Assembly: GCF_016801025.1 (NCBI RefSeq)
Contig: NZ_CP068983.1
Span: 3,340,501 to 3,404,500, forward strand
Length of the DNA: 64,000 nt
Direction of reading: 5' to 3'
Origin: Paradevosia shaoguanensis
Lineage (GTDB): Bacteria > Pseudomonadota > Alphaproteobacteria > Rhizobiales > Devosiaceae
A program made the translations under genes and the position numbers. The notes under the pieces were generated by a model. The model did no database searches. It was not told the DNA's origin and saw only the letters and a list, made by a program, of their open reading frames with translations. Positions 45,914-54,175 of this stretch are shown here, one piece after another (position 1 is the stretch's first letter; each line of letters begins with the position of its first letter).

Positions 45914-45982
45914 GGCGCGGTACCCCGTTAATAACTTCGGACCGACCCTGCTTCCCCAAGCCGGCAGGCCCGCAAACCTAAC

Positions 45983-45998
45983 TGCAGAAAGCGTGCCA
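45983..45998 (-). promoter_or_regulatory. Sigma-54 promoter of flgF operon
   Basis: On the minus strand TGGCACGCTTTCTGCA matches TGGCACG-N4-TTGCA with a single mismatch; GG-N10-GC spacing is exact. It lies 70 bases upstream of the flgF start. Confidence 0.78.
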
Positions 45999-46088
45999 AG
46001 TCGAAAAGTGCAGCAAATACAACGGAATGACGGCCTCATCGCAGATTGCGAAAAGGCGGTGAGAATTTGCCCGGGGAAGAAAATGCCC

Positions 46089-46101
46089 GGCAATTTCTGC
46101 C
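46089..46101. promoter_or_regulatory. GGCA-N5-TGCC site between flgF and fliL
   Basis: GGCA-ATTTC-TGCC lies 91 bases upstream of the flgF sigma-54 promoter. A weaker half-site (GAATT-TGCC) is at 46059-46071. Confidence 0.6.
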
Positions 46102-46117
46102 GGTCTGGAGGGCAAAA

Positions 46118-46132
46118 GTAACGGTTCGTTAA
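46118..46132. promoter_or_regulatory. CtrA-like box upstream of fliL
   Basis: GTAA-CGGTTCG-TTAA matches the CtrA site at seven of eight positions, 70 bases before the fliL start. A further isolated TTAAC half-site follows at about 46150. Confidence 0.5.
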
Positions 46133-46202
46133 CCAAGCTCCCGCAAAGGTTAACGGGTCGCTGGAATCGCCTGGCGGCAGGGGCTCGGGGGCAACACTGA
46201 CT

Positions 46203-46703
46203 ATGGCTGCGGAAGCCGAAATCGAAGACGGCGCACTTGCGTCCGCCGCGACCAAGAAGAAGGGTCGCGGGCGTATCATGCTGATCGCGGGCGTTGCGGC
46301 CGCCGTGATCGTCATTGGCGCGGGAAGCTATTTCTTCCTCTTCGCCAACAAGCCTAAGGAGACGGTGGAAAGCACCGCCTCGGCAGCGGTCGCTCCCAAT
46401 ACTTTCATCTTCAATCTTCCGGAAATGACGGTGAACCTGTCGAGCCCGGAGGGTTCCGAGAACTTCATGAAGCTCACCATCGCGCTCGAAGTGGCCGATG
46501 AGGAGATGATGAAGACCATCCAGCCGCGCATGGCCAAGGTCATCGACGCGTTCCAGGTCTATCTGCGCGAGCTGCGCAAGAGCGACCTCGAAGGCTCGGC
46601 CGGTATCTATCGCCTCAAGGAAGAGCTGCTGCGGCGCGTCAACGTCGCCATCGCTCCGGCGCAGGTCGAGAACGTTCTCTTCAAAGAACTCCTGGTGCAG
46701 TGA
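46203..46703 (+). CDS. fliL: Flagellar basal-body protein FliL
   Basis: This 166-residue inner membrane protein has one transmembrane helix (about 24-47, IMLIAGVAAAVIVIGAGSYFFLF) and a periplasmic domain with FNLPEMTVNLSSPEG and FLKLTIALEVAD-type segments. FliL surrounds the stator and modulates motor output. It starts the fliL-fliM-pflI-motE unit; its stop overlaps the fliM ATG. Confidence 0.93.
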   Translation: MAAEAEIEDGALASAATKKKGRGRIMLIAGVAAAVIVIGAGSYFFLFANKPKETVESTASAAVAPNTFIFNLPEMTVNLSSPEGSENFMKLTIALEVADEEMMKTIQPRMAKVIDAFQVYLRELRKSDLEGSAGIYRLKEELLRRVNVAIAPAQVENVLFKELLVQ

Positions 46704-47863
46704 TGGCCGGGCCGAACGACAAGGACAAGATTTCGGACGAGTGGAATCTCGACGAGATCACCAAAGGCGCGTCGTCCGATTCCAGTGATTCCGGGCTTTC
46801 GGCCGAATGGGCCGCGATGCTCGAGAACGATGGCACCGCCGCTGCTGCCGATGACGGCGTGGACCGCGTGCTCAACCAGGACGAGATCGACAGCCTGCTC
46901 GGGTTCGACGCCAATGCGGCGGGCAATGTCGAGCTTTCGGGCGTCCAGGCGCTGATCAACTCGGCGCTGGTGAGCTACGAGCGCCTGCCCATGCTCGAAA
47001 TCGTCTTCGACCGCGTGGTGCGGCTGTCGACGACTTCGCTGCGCAATTTCACCTCGGACAACGTCGAAGTGTCGATGGAATCGATCTCTTCGGTGCGTTT
47101 TGGGGACTATCTCAATTCCATTCCGCTGCCGGCGATCCTTTCGGTCATCAAGGCCGAGGAATGGGATAATTTCGGGCTCCTCACGGTCGACAGCAGCCTC
47201 ATCTATTCGATGATCGACGTGCTGCTCGGCGGCCGCCGTATCGGCAGCGCCGTGCGCGTCGAAGGCCGGCCCTACACGACCATCGAGATGGCGCTGGCGC
47301 GGCGGATGATCGAGGTGATCCTCGATGACATCCACAAGGCCTTCGAGCCGCTGACGCAGATCAACTTCAAGCTCGAACGCGTCGAGACCAATCCGCGCTT
47401 CGCCGCTATTTCGCGGCCGGCACATGCGGCGATCCTCATCGAGCTGCGCATCGAGATGGACGATCGCGGCGGCAAGATCGAGATCCTTCTGCCCTACGCC
47501 ACGATCGAGCCGATCCGCGAGCAGCTTCTCCAGAACTTCATGGGTGAGAAGTTCGGTCGCGATCCGATCTGGGAAGGGCACCTGGCCACCGAGATTTATG
47601 CGGCCGACGTCGATGTGGAAGCCGTGCTGCACGAGATGGACCTGCCGCTTTCGCGCGTGCTCGGCCTCTCGCGCGGGGAAACCATCATGTTCGATCGGAG
47701 CCCCTCCGATCCGGTCAAGCTGCGCTGCGGCAATATCGACCTGACGCAGGCGATCATGGGGCATATTGGAAACAATGTTTCGGTTCGGACGATCCGGCCT
47801 CTCAACCCGCCCAAGGTGACGATGGCGGCCTTCGAGGCGATCGACGAAGCGGGGGAGATTTGA
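46703..47863 (+). CDS. fliM: Flagellar switch protein FliM
   Basis: This 386-residue C-ring protein sets motor direction on binding CheY-P. The N-terminal NQDEIDSLLGF segment is the EIDxLL motif, preceded here by an acidic extension of about 55 residues. The middle CheC-like domain (PLPAILSVIKAEEWDNFGLL, DVLLGG) and the C-terminal SpoA domain (RGETIMFDR, RCGNIDLTQAIMG) are intact. The ATG at 46703 overlaps the fliL stop; a GTG one codon earlier is an alternative. Confidence 0.95.
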   Translation: MAGPNDKDKISDEWNLDEITKGASSDSSDSGLSAEWAAMLENDGTAAAADDGVDRVLNQDEIDSLLGFDANAAGNVELSGVQALINSALVSYERLPMLEIVFDRVVRLSTTSLRNFTSDNVEVSMESISSVRFGDYLNSIPLPAILSVIKAEEWDNFGLLTVDSSLIYSMIDVLLGGRRIGSAVRVEGRPYTTIEMALARRMIEVILDDIHKAFEPLTQINFKLERVETNPRFAAISRPAHAAILIELRIEMDDRGGKIEILLPYATIEPIREQLLQNFMGEKFGRDPIWEGHLATEIYAADVDVEAVLHEMDLPLSRVLGLSRGETIMFDRSPSDPVKLRCGNIDLTQAIMGHIGNNVSVRTIRPLNPPKVTMAAFEAIDEAGEI

Positions 47864-47866
47864 GAA

Positions 47867-48295
47867 ATGACTTTCGGGCTTCTCGTTGAAGGCTCTGTTG
47901 CCATTCTTCTGGCGGTGACCATCGGCTATTGCGTGGTGCTCAATGCGCGCCTCAAGCGCCTGCATGGCGACCGCGATGCGCTGAGGCAGATGGTGGGCGA
48001 CCTCGTCCAGGCCACCAATCTCGCCAATGCGGCGATCAAGGAACTCAAGGTCACGGCCATCGAGACGGACCAGACGCTCAATGCCCGCCTCGAAGAGGCC
48101 GAGCGGTTCGGCGTGGAGCTGGCCAGCCACATCAATGCCGGCCAGGCGCTGATGGAGCGGGTGGCCAAGTTCACCAGCGCCGCGCGTCATTCCAAGTCGC
48201 TGGAGCCCGAGCCCCGCGCCGAAGAGCCCAGCCTGGTGAAGTCGGCTCTGCAGGCGCTGGCAACGCACGAGCGCATGCGGGGTAACGCAGCGTGA
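47867..48295 (+). CDS. PflI-like flagellar positioning protein (DUF6468)
   Basis: This 142-residue protein has one N-terminal transmembrane helix (GLLVEGSVAILLAVTIGYCVVL) followed by a helical cytoplasmic domain. Size, topology and position right after fliLM match PflI of Caulobacter, which helps place the flagellum at the pole. It starts three bases after fliM and overlaps the next gene by four bases. I treat the assignment as probable rather than proven, since similarity is judged by eye. Confidence 0.7.
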   Translation: MTFGLLVEGSVAILLAVTIGYCVVLNARLKRLHGDRDALRQMVGDLVQATNLANAAIKELKVTAIETDQTLNARLEEAERFGVELASHINAGQALMERVAKFTSAARHSKSLEPEPRAEEPSLVKSALQALATHERMRGNAA

Positions 48296-49161
48296 AATCG
48301 ATCCGACTTCTCCCGGTCGTGGTCTTTGCTTCGCTGGCGCTGCTGGCGTTCAAGACGATCGGGCTGGTTACCAGTGGCAGCTATGTGCTGACAGGCACGA
48401 GCTCCGCGGTTGCCGCCGGTGGCGGCGCGGCGGAGCCGGCGTCGGGCGAGACGCTTACAATTCCTCCCGAGCCCACGCTCGAGGACAAGGCGCCGACCCT
48501 CTCGGACGGCGCTCCCACCATGCCGCTCGCCGCGCCTGCCGCTGCCGGCGGGCACGGGGAGGGGGCTCCGGCTCCCGCCACGGAGGGCGAGCATGGGGCT
48601 GAATCCGCCGCAGCTCCGGCTGCCGAGGAGGCCATTGCGACCGGTGCGCCGGACATGACCGCCGAAGCTCCCGCCGCGCAGCCCGAAGGGCAGCAGATCG
48701 GGGAAACCGAGCGGACCATTCTCAACCGCCTGGCCGAGCGCCGTTCGGAGCTTAATGGCATCGAAGGCGAACTCGCCACCCGCCAGCAATTGGTGGAGGC
48801 CGCCGAGCGCAAGCTTGCCGAGCGCACCGCGGCGCTGCAGGCGATCGAGGCGCGTATCAACGGGCTGGTCGACCAGCAGAAGTCGATCGACGAGGCGCAG
48901 TTCAAGAGTCTGGTCTCGATGTACGAGAACATGAAGCCGGCCGATGCGGCCAAGATCTTCGATGCGCTCGATATCGACGTGCTGCTGCGCGTGGCCAAGG
49001 CGATCAATCCGCGCAAGATGGCCCCGATCATGGCCAAGATGAACCCCACGGTGGCCCAGGTGCTCACCGTCAAGCTAGCCGCCGTCAACCCGGTGACGCA
49101 GCCGACGACGATGGCCAGCACCGACCTCAATGCGGAACTGCCGCAGATCGTCGGACAATAG
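48292..49161 (+). CDS. MotE-family protein with MgtE_N-like domain
   Basis: This 289-residue protein has a signal/anchor helix (RLLPVVVFASLALLAF), a long Ala/Pro/Glu-rich disordered segment (about 40-135), a coiled coil (140-205) and a C-terminal helical domain with MYENMKPADAAKIFDALDIDVLLRVAKAINPRKMAPIMAKM, typical of MotE/FliG-like MgtE_N domains. MotE of Sinorhizobium is a periplasmic chaperone for the motility protein MotC. The start is GTG overlapping the upstream stop (GTGA). A terminator follows. Confidence 0.75.
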   Translation: MKSIRLLPVVVFASLALLAFKTIGLVTSGSYVLTGTSSAVAAGGGAAEPASGETLTIPPEPTLEDKAPTLSDGAPTMPLAAPAAAGGHGEGAPAPATEGEHGAESAAAPAAEEAIATGAPDMTAEAPAAQPEGQQIGETERTILNRLAERRSELNGIEGELATRQQLVEAAERKLAERTAALQAIEARINGLVDQQKSIDEAQFKSLVSMYENMKPADAAKIFDALDIDVLLRVAKAINPRKMAPIMAKMNPTVAQVLTVKLAAVNPVTQPTTMASTDLNAELPQIVGQ

Positions 49162-49185
49162 GAATTCTGCTCTGGAGGCAGTCGG

Positions 49186-49213
49186 AAGGCGGGCGAAAGC
49201 CCGCCTTTTGTTT
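49186..49213 (+). terminator. Terminator of fliL operon
   Basis: GGCGGGC-GAAA-GCCCGCC followed by TTTTGTTTG, 27 bases after the MotE-like gene. Confidence 0.88.
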
Positions 49214-49267
49214 GGGTGCTTTAGGGGGAGAATGAGCTGGCGGGCATGCTTTCCAACTACTCACTTC

Positions 49268-49347
49268 CCCCAACCACGGAACTTCCCCGGGCGGAGACCC
49301 GGGGCCCATTGCACCGCTCCACTCGAGTGGAGGTATCCGTGGGCCCC
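49268..49347 (-). repeat. Family A repeat interrupted by IS110, left part
   Basis: Inverted copy reading CGGAACTTCCCCGGGCGGAG, CCGGGGCCCATTGCACC, GCTCCACTCGAGTGGAGG and TATCCGTGGGCCCC, where it stops. The missing part (CCGGCTCTTCGGCCGGGGAA) resumes at 50449 after the insertion. Confidence 0.88.
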
Positions 49348-49359
49348 TGTGTAATTGTG

Positions 49360-49503
49360 CTGTGCCATATTGGGTACGGGCGGGAGACCGTTGGGCCCCA
49401 GGTTTAAAGACCGAGAGCCGGCACGGGTCCCCGCCCGCTTTGACAAACACCTGAACAGTTGCACGAGGCCGCTTGAGACGGACCTCGGATCACAGGGACA
49501 GGC
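49360..49503 (+). ncRNA. Predicted bridge RNA of the IS110 element
   Basis: Two stem-loops can be folded. In the first, a stem (49377-49389 with 49426-49437) encloses an internal loop holding TGGGCCCC (49392-49399, identical to the left flank 49340-49347) and AGAGCCGG (49414-49421, reverse complement of the right flank 50449-50456), with a small hairpin between them (49401-49412). In the second, ACAGTTGC (49455-49462) equals the element's right end at 50442-49, and CACAGG (49491-49496) is the reverse complement of the left end 49346-49351, separated by a CGAGG...CCTCG hairpin (49464-49487). This is the target-loop/donor-loop layout of IS621-type bridge RNAs. RNA ends are approximate. Confidence 0.85.
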
Positions 49504-49505
49504 CC

Positions 49506-50438
49506 ATGACCCTATCACCGACCTGGATTGGAATCGACGTTTCGAAAGCCTGGCTGGATATCGCCTCTTCCGGCGGGGAGGGCGTGCAGCGGATCGCCAA
49601 CACGATGGACGCCATCGCCGCATTCGCCGCCACGCTGGAGCGGGAGGGCACTCTCGTGGTGCTGGAGGCGAGCGGGGTTTACGACAGGAGCTTGCGCGCC
49701 GGACTGGCGCTGGCCGGGATCGGCCATGTCCGGGTCAATCCGCTGCGGGCCCGTGACTTTGCGCGGGCCAGCGGCCAGCTCGCCAAGACCGATGCGCTCG
49801 ATGCGGCCATGCTTGCCGAAATGGGCCGGGCCCTGCGCCTCGTGGCCGACCCGCTGCCCGAGGCCGGACGCGAGCGGCTCGGCCTGCTCAGCCGCCGCCG
49901 CGACCAGTTGGTGGCCATGCGCACCCAGGAAAAGCAGCGCCGGATCGAGATGACCGATCCCTTCATCGGCGCCGACCTGGACCGGCACCTGGCCGGCCTC
50001 AACCAGGCCATCGCCGCCATCGAGGTCGAAATCCAGAACCAGATCGGCAGCGATGCCGCCCTGGCACAGGACCAGGCCCTGATCCGCTCGGTGCCCGGCA
50101 TCGGCCCGGTCACCGCCTCTGTCCTGGCCGCCCTGATGCCCGAACTGGGCCGGCGCTCGGGCAAGCAGATCGCCACCCTGGCCGGGTTGGCCCCGCTCAA
50201 CAACGATAGCGGCCTACGGCGCGGACAGCGCTCCATCCGCGGTGGCCGCCGCCGCGTCCGCCAGGCCCTCTACATGGCCGCCGTCGCATCCTTGCGAACA
50301 CAATCGCCTCTCAACGCCTTCTACCACCGCCTGCGCCAGGCCGGAAAACCACCCAAGCCTGCCCTCGTCGCCCTCGCCAGAAAGCTCCTCGTCACCATCA
50401 ACGCCATGATGAAAACCCGAACACGCTTCGCAACCTGA
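49506..50438 (+). CDS. IS110-family transposase (bridge-RNA-guided recombinase)
   Basis: This 310-residue protein has an N-terminal RuvC-like DEDD domain with Asp11 (IGIDVSK), Glu54 (VVLEASGVY), Asp96 and Asp99 (KTDALDA). A coiled-coil linker (about 125-180) leads to the C-terminal Transposase_20 domain (SVPGIGPVTASVLAAL, AGLAPLNNDSGLRRGQRSIRGGR) with the catalytic Ser235. All catalytic residues are present and the frame is intact, so it should be active. The ATG at 49506 is preferred over one at 49473, which would overlap the predicted bridge RNA; GGACAGG precedes it. Confidence 0.92.
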   Translation: MTLSPTWIGIDVSKAWLDIASSGGEGVQRIANTMDAIAAFAATLEREGTLVVLEASGVYDRSLRAGLALAGIGHVRVNPLRARDFARASGQLAKTDALDAAMLAEMGRALRLVADPLPEAGRERLGLLSRRRDQLVAMRTQEKQRRIEMTDPFIGADLDRHLAGLNQAIAAIEVEIQNQIGSDAALAQDQALIRSVPGIGPVTASVLAALMPELGRRSGKQIATLAGLAPLNNDSGLRRGQRSIRGGRRRVRQALYMAAVASLRTQSPLNAFYHRLRQAGKPPKPALVALARKLLVTINAMMKTRTRFAT

Positions 50439-50448
50439 ATTACAGTTG

Positions 50449-50482
50449 CCGGCTCTTCGGCCGGGGAAGTGCGGTGTTGGGG
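50449..50482 (-). repeat. Family A repeat interrupted by IS110, right part
   Basis: CCGGCTCTTCGGCCGGGGAA then GTGCGGTGTTGGGG completes the copy that breaks off at 49347. Confidence 0.85.
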
Positions 50483-50579
50483 AAAGAGATGCGGGTTCAT
50501 GCCCACTCCCCACTTCCCACCTCTCCCGCAACCCCACATTCCCCTTTAGCGCCCCGTTAAGTCCAAGCCGCTAATTTGC

Positions 50580-53500
50580 ATGGGTAAATCTGGGCGCGGT
50601 CAGGCAGTGTTAGTTTCAGTGAGTGCGTATGTGGGGCGGGCTTTTGCCGGCGCGGTTGTGAAGTGCGCGGTGGCGGCTTCGCTTTTGGTGGCGTTTTCCA
50701 TTCCGGCATGGGCGGCGGACAAGGCGCAGCTTTTCGTTACGGCCGAGCAGGGCTATGGCCGGATGATCCTGAGCTTTCCAGGCCTCTACGAGATGCCCAA
50801 GCACCAGGTGAAGATGGAAAACGGTGTGCTTGCGGTCACGTTCGACGAACCCATCGACATCGCGCTGCCCGACGTCACCAAGATCCTGCCTGATTTCATT
50901 TCAGTTGGCCGCGTCGACCCGGACGGGCGCGGCGTGCGCTTTGCACTGCGGACCAAGCTCAACTTCAACCCGATGGAAGCGGGCGAAAAGCTCTTCCTCG
51001 ACCTGATGCCGGCCAATTGGCAGGGTATGCCGCCTTCGCTGCCGCCCGAGATCATCGCCGACCTGGCGCGCCGGGCCGAAGAGGCCGCCAAGCTTGCCGA
51101 GCAGAAGCGGCTGGCCGAAGAGGCCGCGATCATCAAGCCGGCGGCGGCGCTGCGCGTCGGCCGTAATCCGACTTTCACGCGCCTGCAATTCGACTGGTCG
51201 GCCGATACCAAGGCCTCCTTCTCGATGGATATGAGCAATATCGCCACGCTCACGTTCAACTGGCCGGTGCCGGTGGAACTCTGGCAGCTCAAGGCCGACA
51301 TGCCCGCCGAGATGAAGGCCGTCGACAATCTCGTCAGCCCGGCGGGCAGCGAGATCAAGTTCCGTATCACCGAGGGCGTGACGCCCCGCTTCTATGCGAC
51401 GTCCGACCGCCAGTTCATCGTCGATCTCGACGTGCAGGATCCGCAGCAGGTCAAGCCGATCGATGCAGCGGCGCTTCTCGAAGCCAGCCGGCCCAAGGCG
51501 CCGGTGGCGAGCGAGCAGGACGAGAACGTGCCAGTGGTGGGGCCGACGCCGGCCAGCATCACGCCGTTCTTTGCCGCCGTGGGCTCGACCGTCCGGCTGG
51601 TCTTCCCGTTCGACCAGGATACGCCGGCTGCCGTCTTCCGGCGCGGCGACTCGCTCTGGATGGTGTTCGACACCATGACCGGCATCAATCCGCCGCCGGC
51701 CAATCCGGGGTTCGACGCCATCGCCCGCAGCTTTACCGTCGTGCCCTCAGGCGACACGCAGGTGATCAAGCTCGAACTCAATGGTGATCGGCTTGCAACG
51801 CTGGGCTCGCAGGGCAAGGCCTGGGTGCTCTCGCTGGGCGATGTGCTGCTGACCCCGACCGAGCCCCTGGCGCTCAACCGCCGCCTCGACCGCGAGGGGC
51901 TCTACGAGATGACCGCCGACCTGCAACGGCCGGGCAAGGTGCATGAATTCATCGACCCGGTGGTTGGCGATACGCTCTCGGTCATCACAGCTTACCCGCC
52001 GGCACGTGGCGTTACGCGCGACCAGGCGTTTGTCGATTTCTCGGCGCTGCGCTCGGTGCATGGCCTCGTGATCCGGCCGAACCGCGAGGGGCTGGATGTC
52101 GATATCGATTCCCGGCTCGCCGTGATCCACAGCCCCGCCGGCCTTACCGTTTCCTCGATCGACAGCCGCCGCGCGGTCGATTTCGGCGACGGCACCAGCC
52201 GCGAGAGCTTCATCGATCTCGCCGCGTTGCAGGAAACCAATCCGCTCGTCTTCACGCGCTACCGCGACCAGTTGATGAACGACACCTCGGCCACGGATGG
52301 CCGTGCGCGCGATGCGGCGCGGTTGCAACTGGCGCAATATCTCGTGGCGAACCGGTTCGGGCTCGAGGCGCTGGGCGTGCTGCAGGTGATGGATGAGGGG
52401 TTGGTGGATGCTTCGCTCAAGCGGCAGCTCCAGTTCACCACGGCCATCGCCAATGCCGAATCCGGCCGCGCCAAGGACGCGCTGGAAGTGCTCAATTCCG
52501 ACGGCATGGCCGATGACATGGATGCGCTGCTGTGGCGGACGATCGCCAAGACGGAGAGCGGCGACTTCCGTGGCGCGCGCGGCGATTCCCTCGGCGCCGA
52601 GGCTGGGCTTGAAAGCTACCCGGCCTGGGTGCGCTCGCGCTTCCTGCTGGCGGCGATCCGCTCGTCAGTAGAAACGAGTGACGAGTCGCTGGCCAATCAC
52701 TATCTGGGCATGGTCGACGTCGCCCGGCTCGAACCCGAGCAGGTGAGCGAGCTACGCCTTCTTTCCGGCCGCGTCGACGAGTTGATGGGCCGCAACGACC
52801 AGGCGCTGGATGCCTATGGCGAAGTGATCGCGGCCGACTATCGTCCGTCGCGCGCCGAGGCGGTTTACCGCACGCTCGCCATTCTCAAGCAGCAGGGAAA
52901 TCTTGACGCCGACAAGGCGGTGAAGACGCTGGCGGCCGAGGCCATGCTCTGGCGTGGCGGTGAGCTGGAAGCGCAGATGCAGAAGCTTCTGGCCGAGCTT
53001 TATTTCGACCGTGGCGAATATCGCGCCGGGTTCGAGGTGGCCAAGCAGGCTTCGGTGTTCCATGGCGACAGTTCCGCGACCAACGGCCTTGCCGACGAAG
53101 CGGCCACGCAGTTTGCCGACCTCTATCTCAACGGCCGCGCCGATGCGCTGGAGCCGGTGGATGCGCTGAGCCTCTTCTACGATTTCCGCGAGCTGACCCC
53201 GCCGGGCGCGCGCGGCGACGAGATGATCCGCAACCTGGCGCGCCGGCTGGTCAAGGTCGATCTCCTGGCGCAGGCGGCGGAACTGCTGCAATACCAGATC
53301 GACAGCCGCCTCAAGGGCGTGGCGCAGGCGCAGGTCGGCGCCGACCTCGCCGTGATCTATGTCGCCAACCGCGATCCGGAAGCGGCGCTGCGGGTGCTCA
53401 ACAAGACGCGCCTCGCCGACCTGGCGCCGACGCTCGAGCGGCAGCGCCGCATTCTCGAGGCGCGGGCGATGATCGATGCCGGGCGCGACGACCTGGCGCT

Positions 53501-53936
53501 CGACATGCTCTCGCGCATGAACGGGCGCGACGTCGATCTGCTACGGGCCGATGCCCACTGGAAGGCGCATCGCTACACCAAGTCGGCCGAGCTCATGGAA
53601 GCGCTCTATGCCGCCCCTCCGACCGGCGAGCCGATGCCGCAGGCCAGCCGCATGGCCATCGTCAAGGCAGCGGTGGGCTATGTACTGGGCAACGACGCGC
53701 TGGGGCTCTCGCGCCTCCGCACCAAGTATGGCGACCAGATGGCCAATTCCCCGCAATGGGCGATGTTCGACTTCGTCACCAGCCAGATCAGCGCCCCGTC
53801 GCCGGCAGAGTTCACGCAGGTGGCCAAGGCGGTGTCGGGTATGGATTCGCTCAATGCGTTCCTGGCGTCGTACCAGGAGACCTATGGCGCGAAGGACGGG
53901 TTGGTGCCGGATGGCACGAAGGCAGGGGCGGCGTAG
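50580..53936 (+). CDS. Large exported TPR-like protein of flagellar cluster
   Basis: This 1,118-residue protein starts with a signal peptide (about 24-46, ending PAWAADK). The first half is beta-rich with an AMIN-like look, interrupted by a charged Ala/Glu/Lys helix (RRAEEAAKLAEQKRLAEEAA). From about residue 580 to the end it is a helical superhelix with TPR-like units (VLQVMDEGLVDASLKRQLQF, AKDALEVLNSDG). I know no assigned function. It lies between the fliL operon and fliP/flgB genes, so a periplasmic scaffold role in the flagellum or stator is plausible by position. It is separated from the fliL operon by a terminator and the IS. Confidence 0.75.
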   Translation: MGKSGRGQAVLVSVSAYVGRAFAGAVVKCAVAASLLVAFSIPAWAADKAQLFVTAEQGYGRMILSFPGLYEMPKHQVKMENGVLAVTFDEPIDIALPDVTKILPDFISVGRVDPDGRGVRFALRTKLNFNPMEAGEKLFLDLMPANWQGMPPSLPPEIIADLARRAEEAAKLAEQKRLAEEAAIIKPAAALRVGRNPTFTRLQFDWSADTKASFSMDMSNIATLTFNWPVPVELWQLKADMPAEMKAVDNLVSPAGSEIKFRITEGVTPRFYATSDRQFIVDLDVQDPQQVKPIDAAALLEASRPKAPVASEQDENVPVVGPTPASITPFFAAVGSTVRLVFPFDQDTPAAVFRRGDSLWMVFDTMTGINPPPANPGFDAIARSFTVVPSGDTQVIKLELNGDRLATLGSQGKAWVLSLGDVLLTPTEPLALNRRLDREGLYEMTADLQRPGKVHEFIDPVVGDTLSVITAYPPARGVTRDQAFVDFSALRSVHGLVIRPNREGLDVDIDSRLAVIHSPAGLTVSSIDSRRAVDFGDGTSRESFIDLAALQETNPLVFTRYRDQLMNDTSATDGRARDAARLQLAQYLVANRFGLEALGVLQVMDEGLVDASLKRQLQFTTAIANAESGRAKDALEVLNSDGMADDMDALLWRTIAKTESGDFRGARGDSLGAEAGLESYPAWVRSRFLLAAIRSSVETSDESLANHYLGMVDVARLEPEQVSELRLLSGRVDELMGRNDQALDAYGEVIAADYRPSRAEAVYRTLAILKQQGNLDADKAVKTLAAEAMLWRGGELEAQMQKLLAELYFDRGEYRAGFEVAKQASVFHGDSSATNGLADEAATQFADLYLNGRADALEPVDALSLFYDFRELTPPGARGDEMIRNLARRLVKVDLLAQAAELLQYQIDSRLKGVAQAQVGADLAVIYVANRDPEAALRVLNKTRLADLAPTLERQRRILEARAMIDAGRDDLALDMLSRMNGRDVDLLRADAHWKAHRYTKSAELMEALYAAPPTGEPMPQASRMAIVKAAVGYVLGNDALGLSRLRTKYGDQMANSPQWAMFDFVTSQISAPSPAEFTQVAKAVSGMDSLNAFLASYQETYGAKDGLVPDGTKAGAA

Positions 53937-54030
53937 GCGCGCGGGCTTCACCCTTGCCTTGCCCCGCGATGGAAGACCGGCTGACGCGAGAACGACCTAA
54001 GGGGCCGGGCGCCTAGCTTTCAAGTATCAC

Positions 54031-54130
54031 CGCACTTCCCCGGCCGGAGAGCCGGGGCCCATGGATACCTCCACTCGAACGGCGCGGTGCAATAGGTCCC
54101 GGGTCTTCGCCCGGGGAAGTAAGGGGTGGG
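54031..54130 (+). repeat. Intergenic hairpin repeat, family A (copy 7, intact IS target)
   Basis: Full-length copy between convergent genes. At 54048-54061 it carries the exact complement of the IS110 target TGGGCCCCGGCTCT. Confidence 0.9.
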
Positions 54131-54175
54131 GGTGGTGCGGTGCTGGAAGCCCCTGGGAGGGGACAGGAGCAACCG

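Larger units (their letters stand above)
49162..49505. other. Gene-free region: terminator, split repeat and IS left end
   Basis: This stretch holds the fliL-operon terminator (49186-49213), the left part of an interrupted family A repeat (49268-49347) and the IS110 left end with the predicted bridge RNA (49348-49503). Confidence 0.8.
49346..50450 (+). mobile_element. IS110-family insertion sequence inside a family A repeat
   Basis: The element of about 1.1 kb is bounded by CC at 49346-49347 and CC at 50449-50450; removing the segment between them restores TGGGCCCCGGCTCT of the repeat. There are no long terminal inverted repeats and no target duplication beyond the 2-bp core, as expected for IS110. 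A shared TGTAATT lies near both ends in opposite orientation. The left noncoding end is long (about 158 bases) and the right end very short (about 10 bases), which fits the IS110 subgroup rather than IS1111. Confidence 0.88.

Noticed and set aside
43694-45931. Open frame of 745 codons on the plus strand over flgA-flgG-flgF
   Set aside because: Antisense to three well-recognised flagellar genes; high GC keeps the frame open.
49473-49505. Upstream ATG of the transposase (MRRTSDHRD)
   Set aside because: It would start inside the donor loop of the predicted bridge RNA and adds residues not typical of the family; ATG 49506 begins just before the conserved GIDVSK strand.
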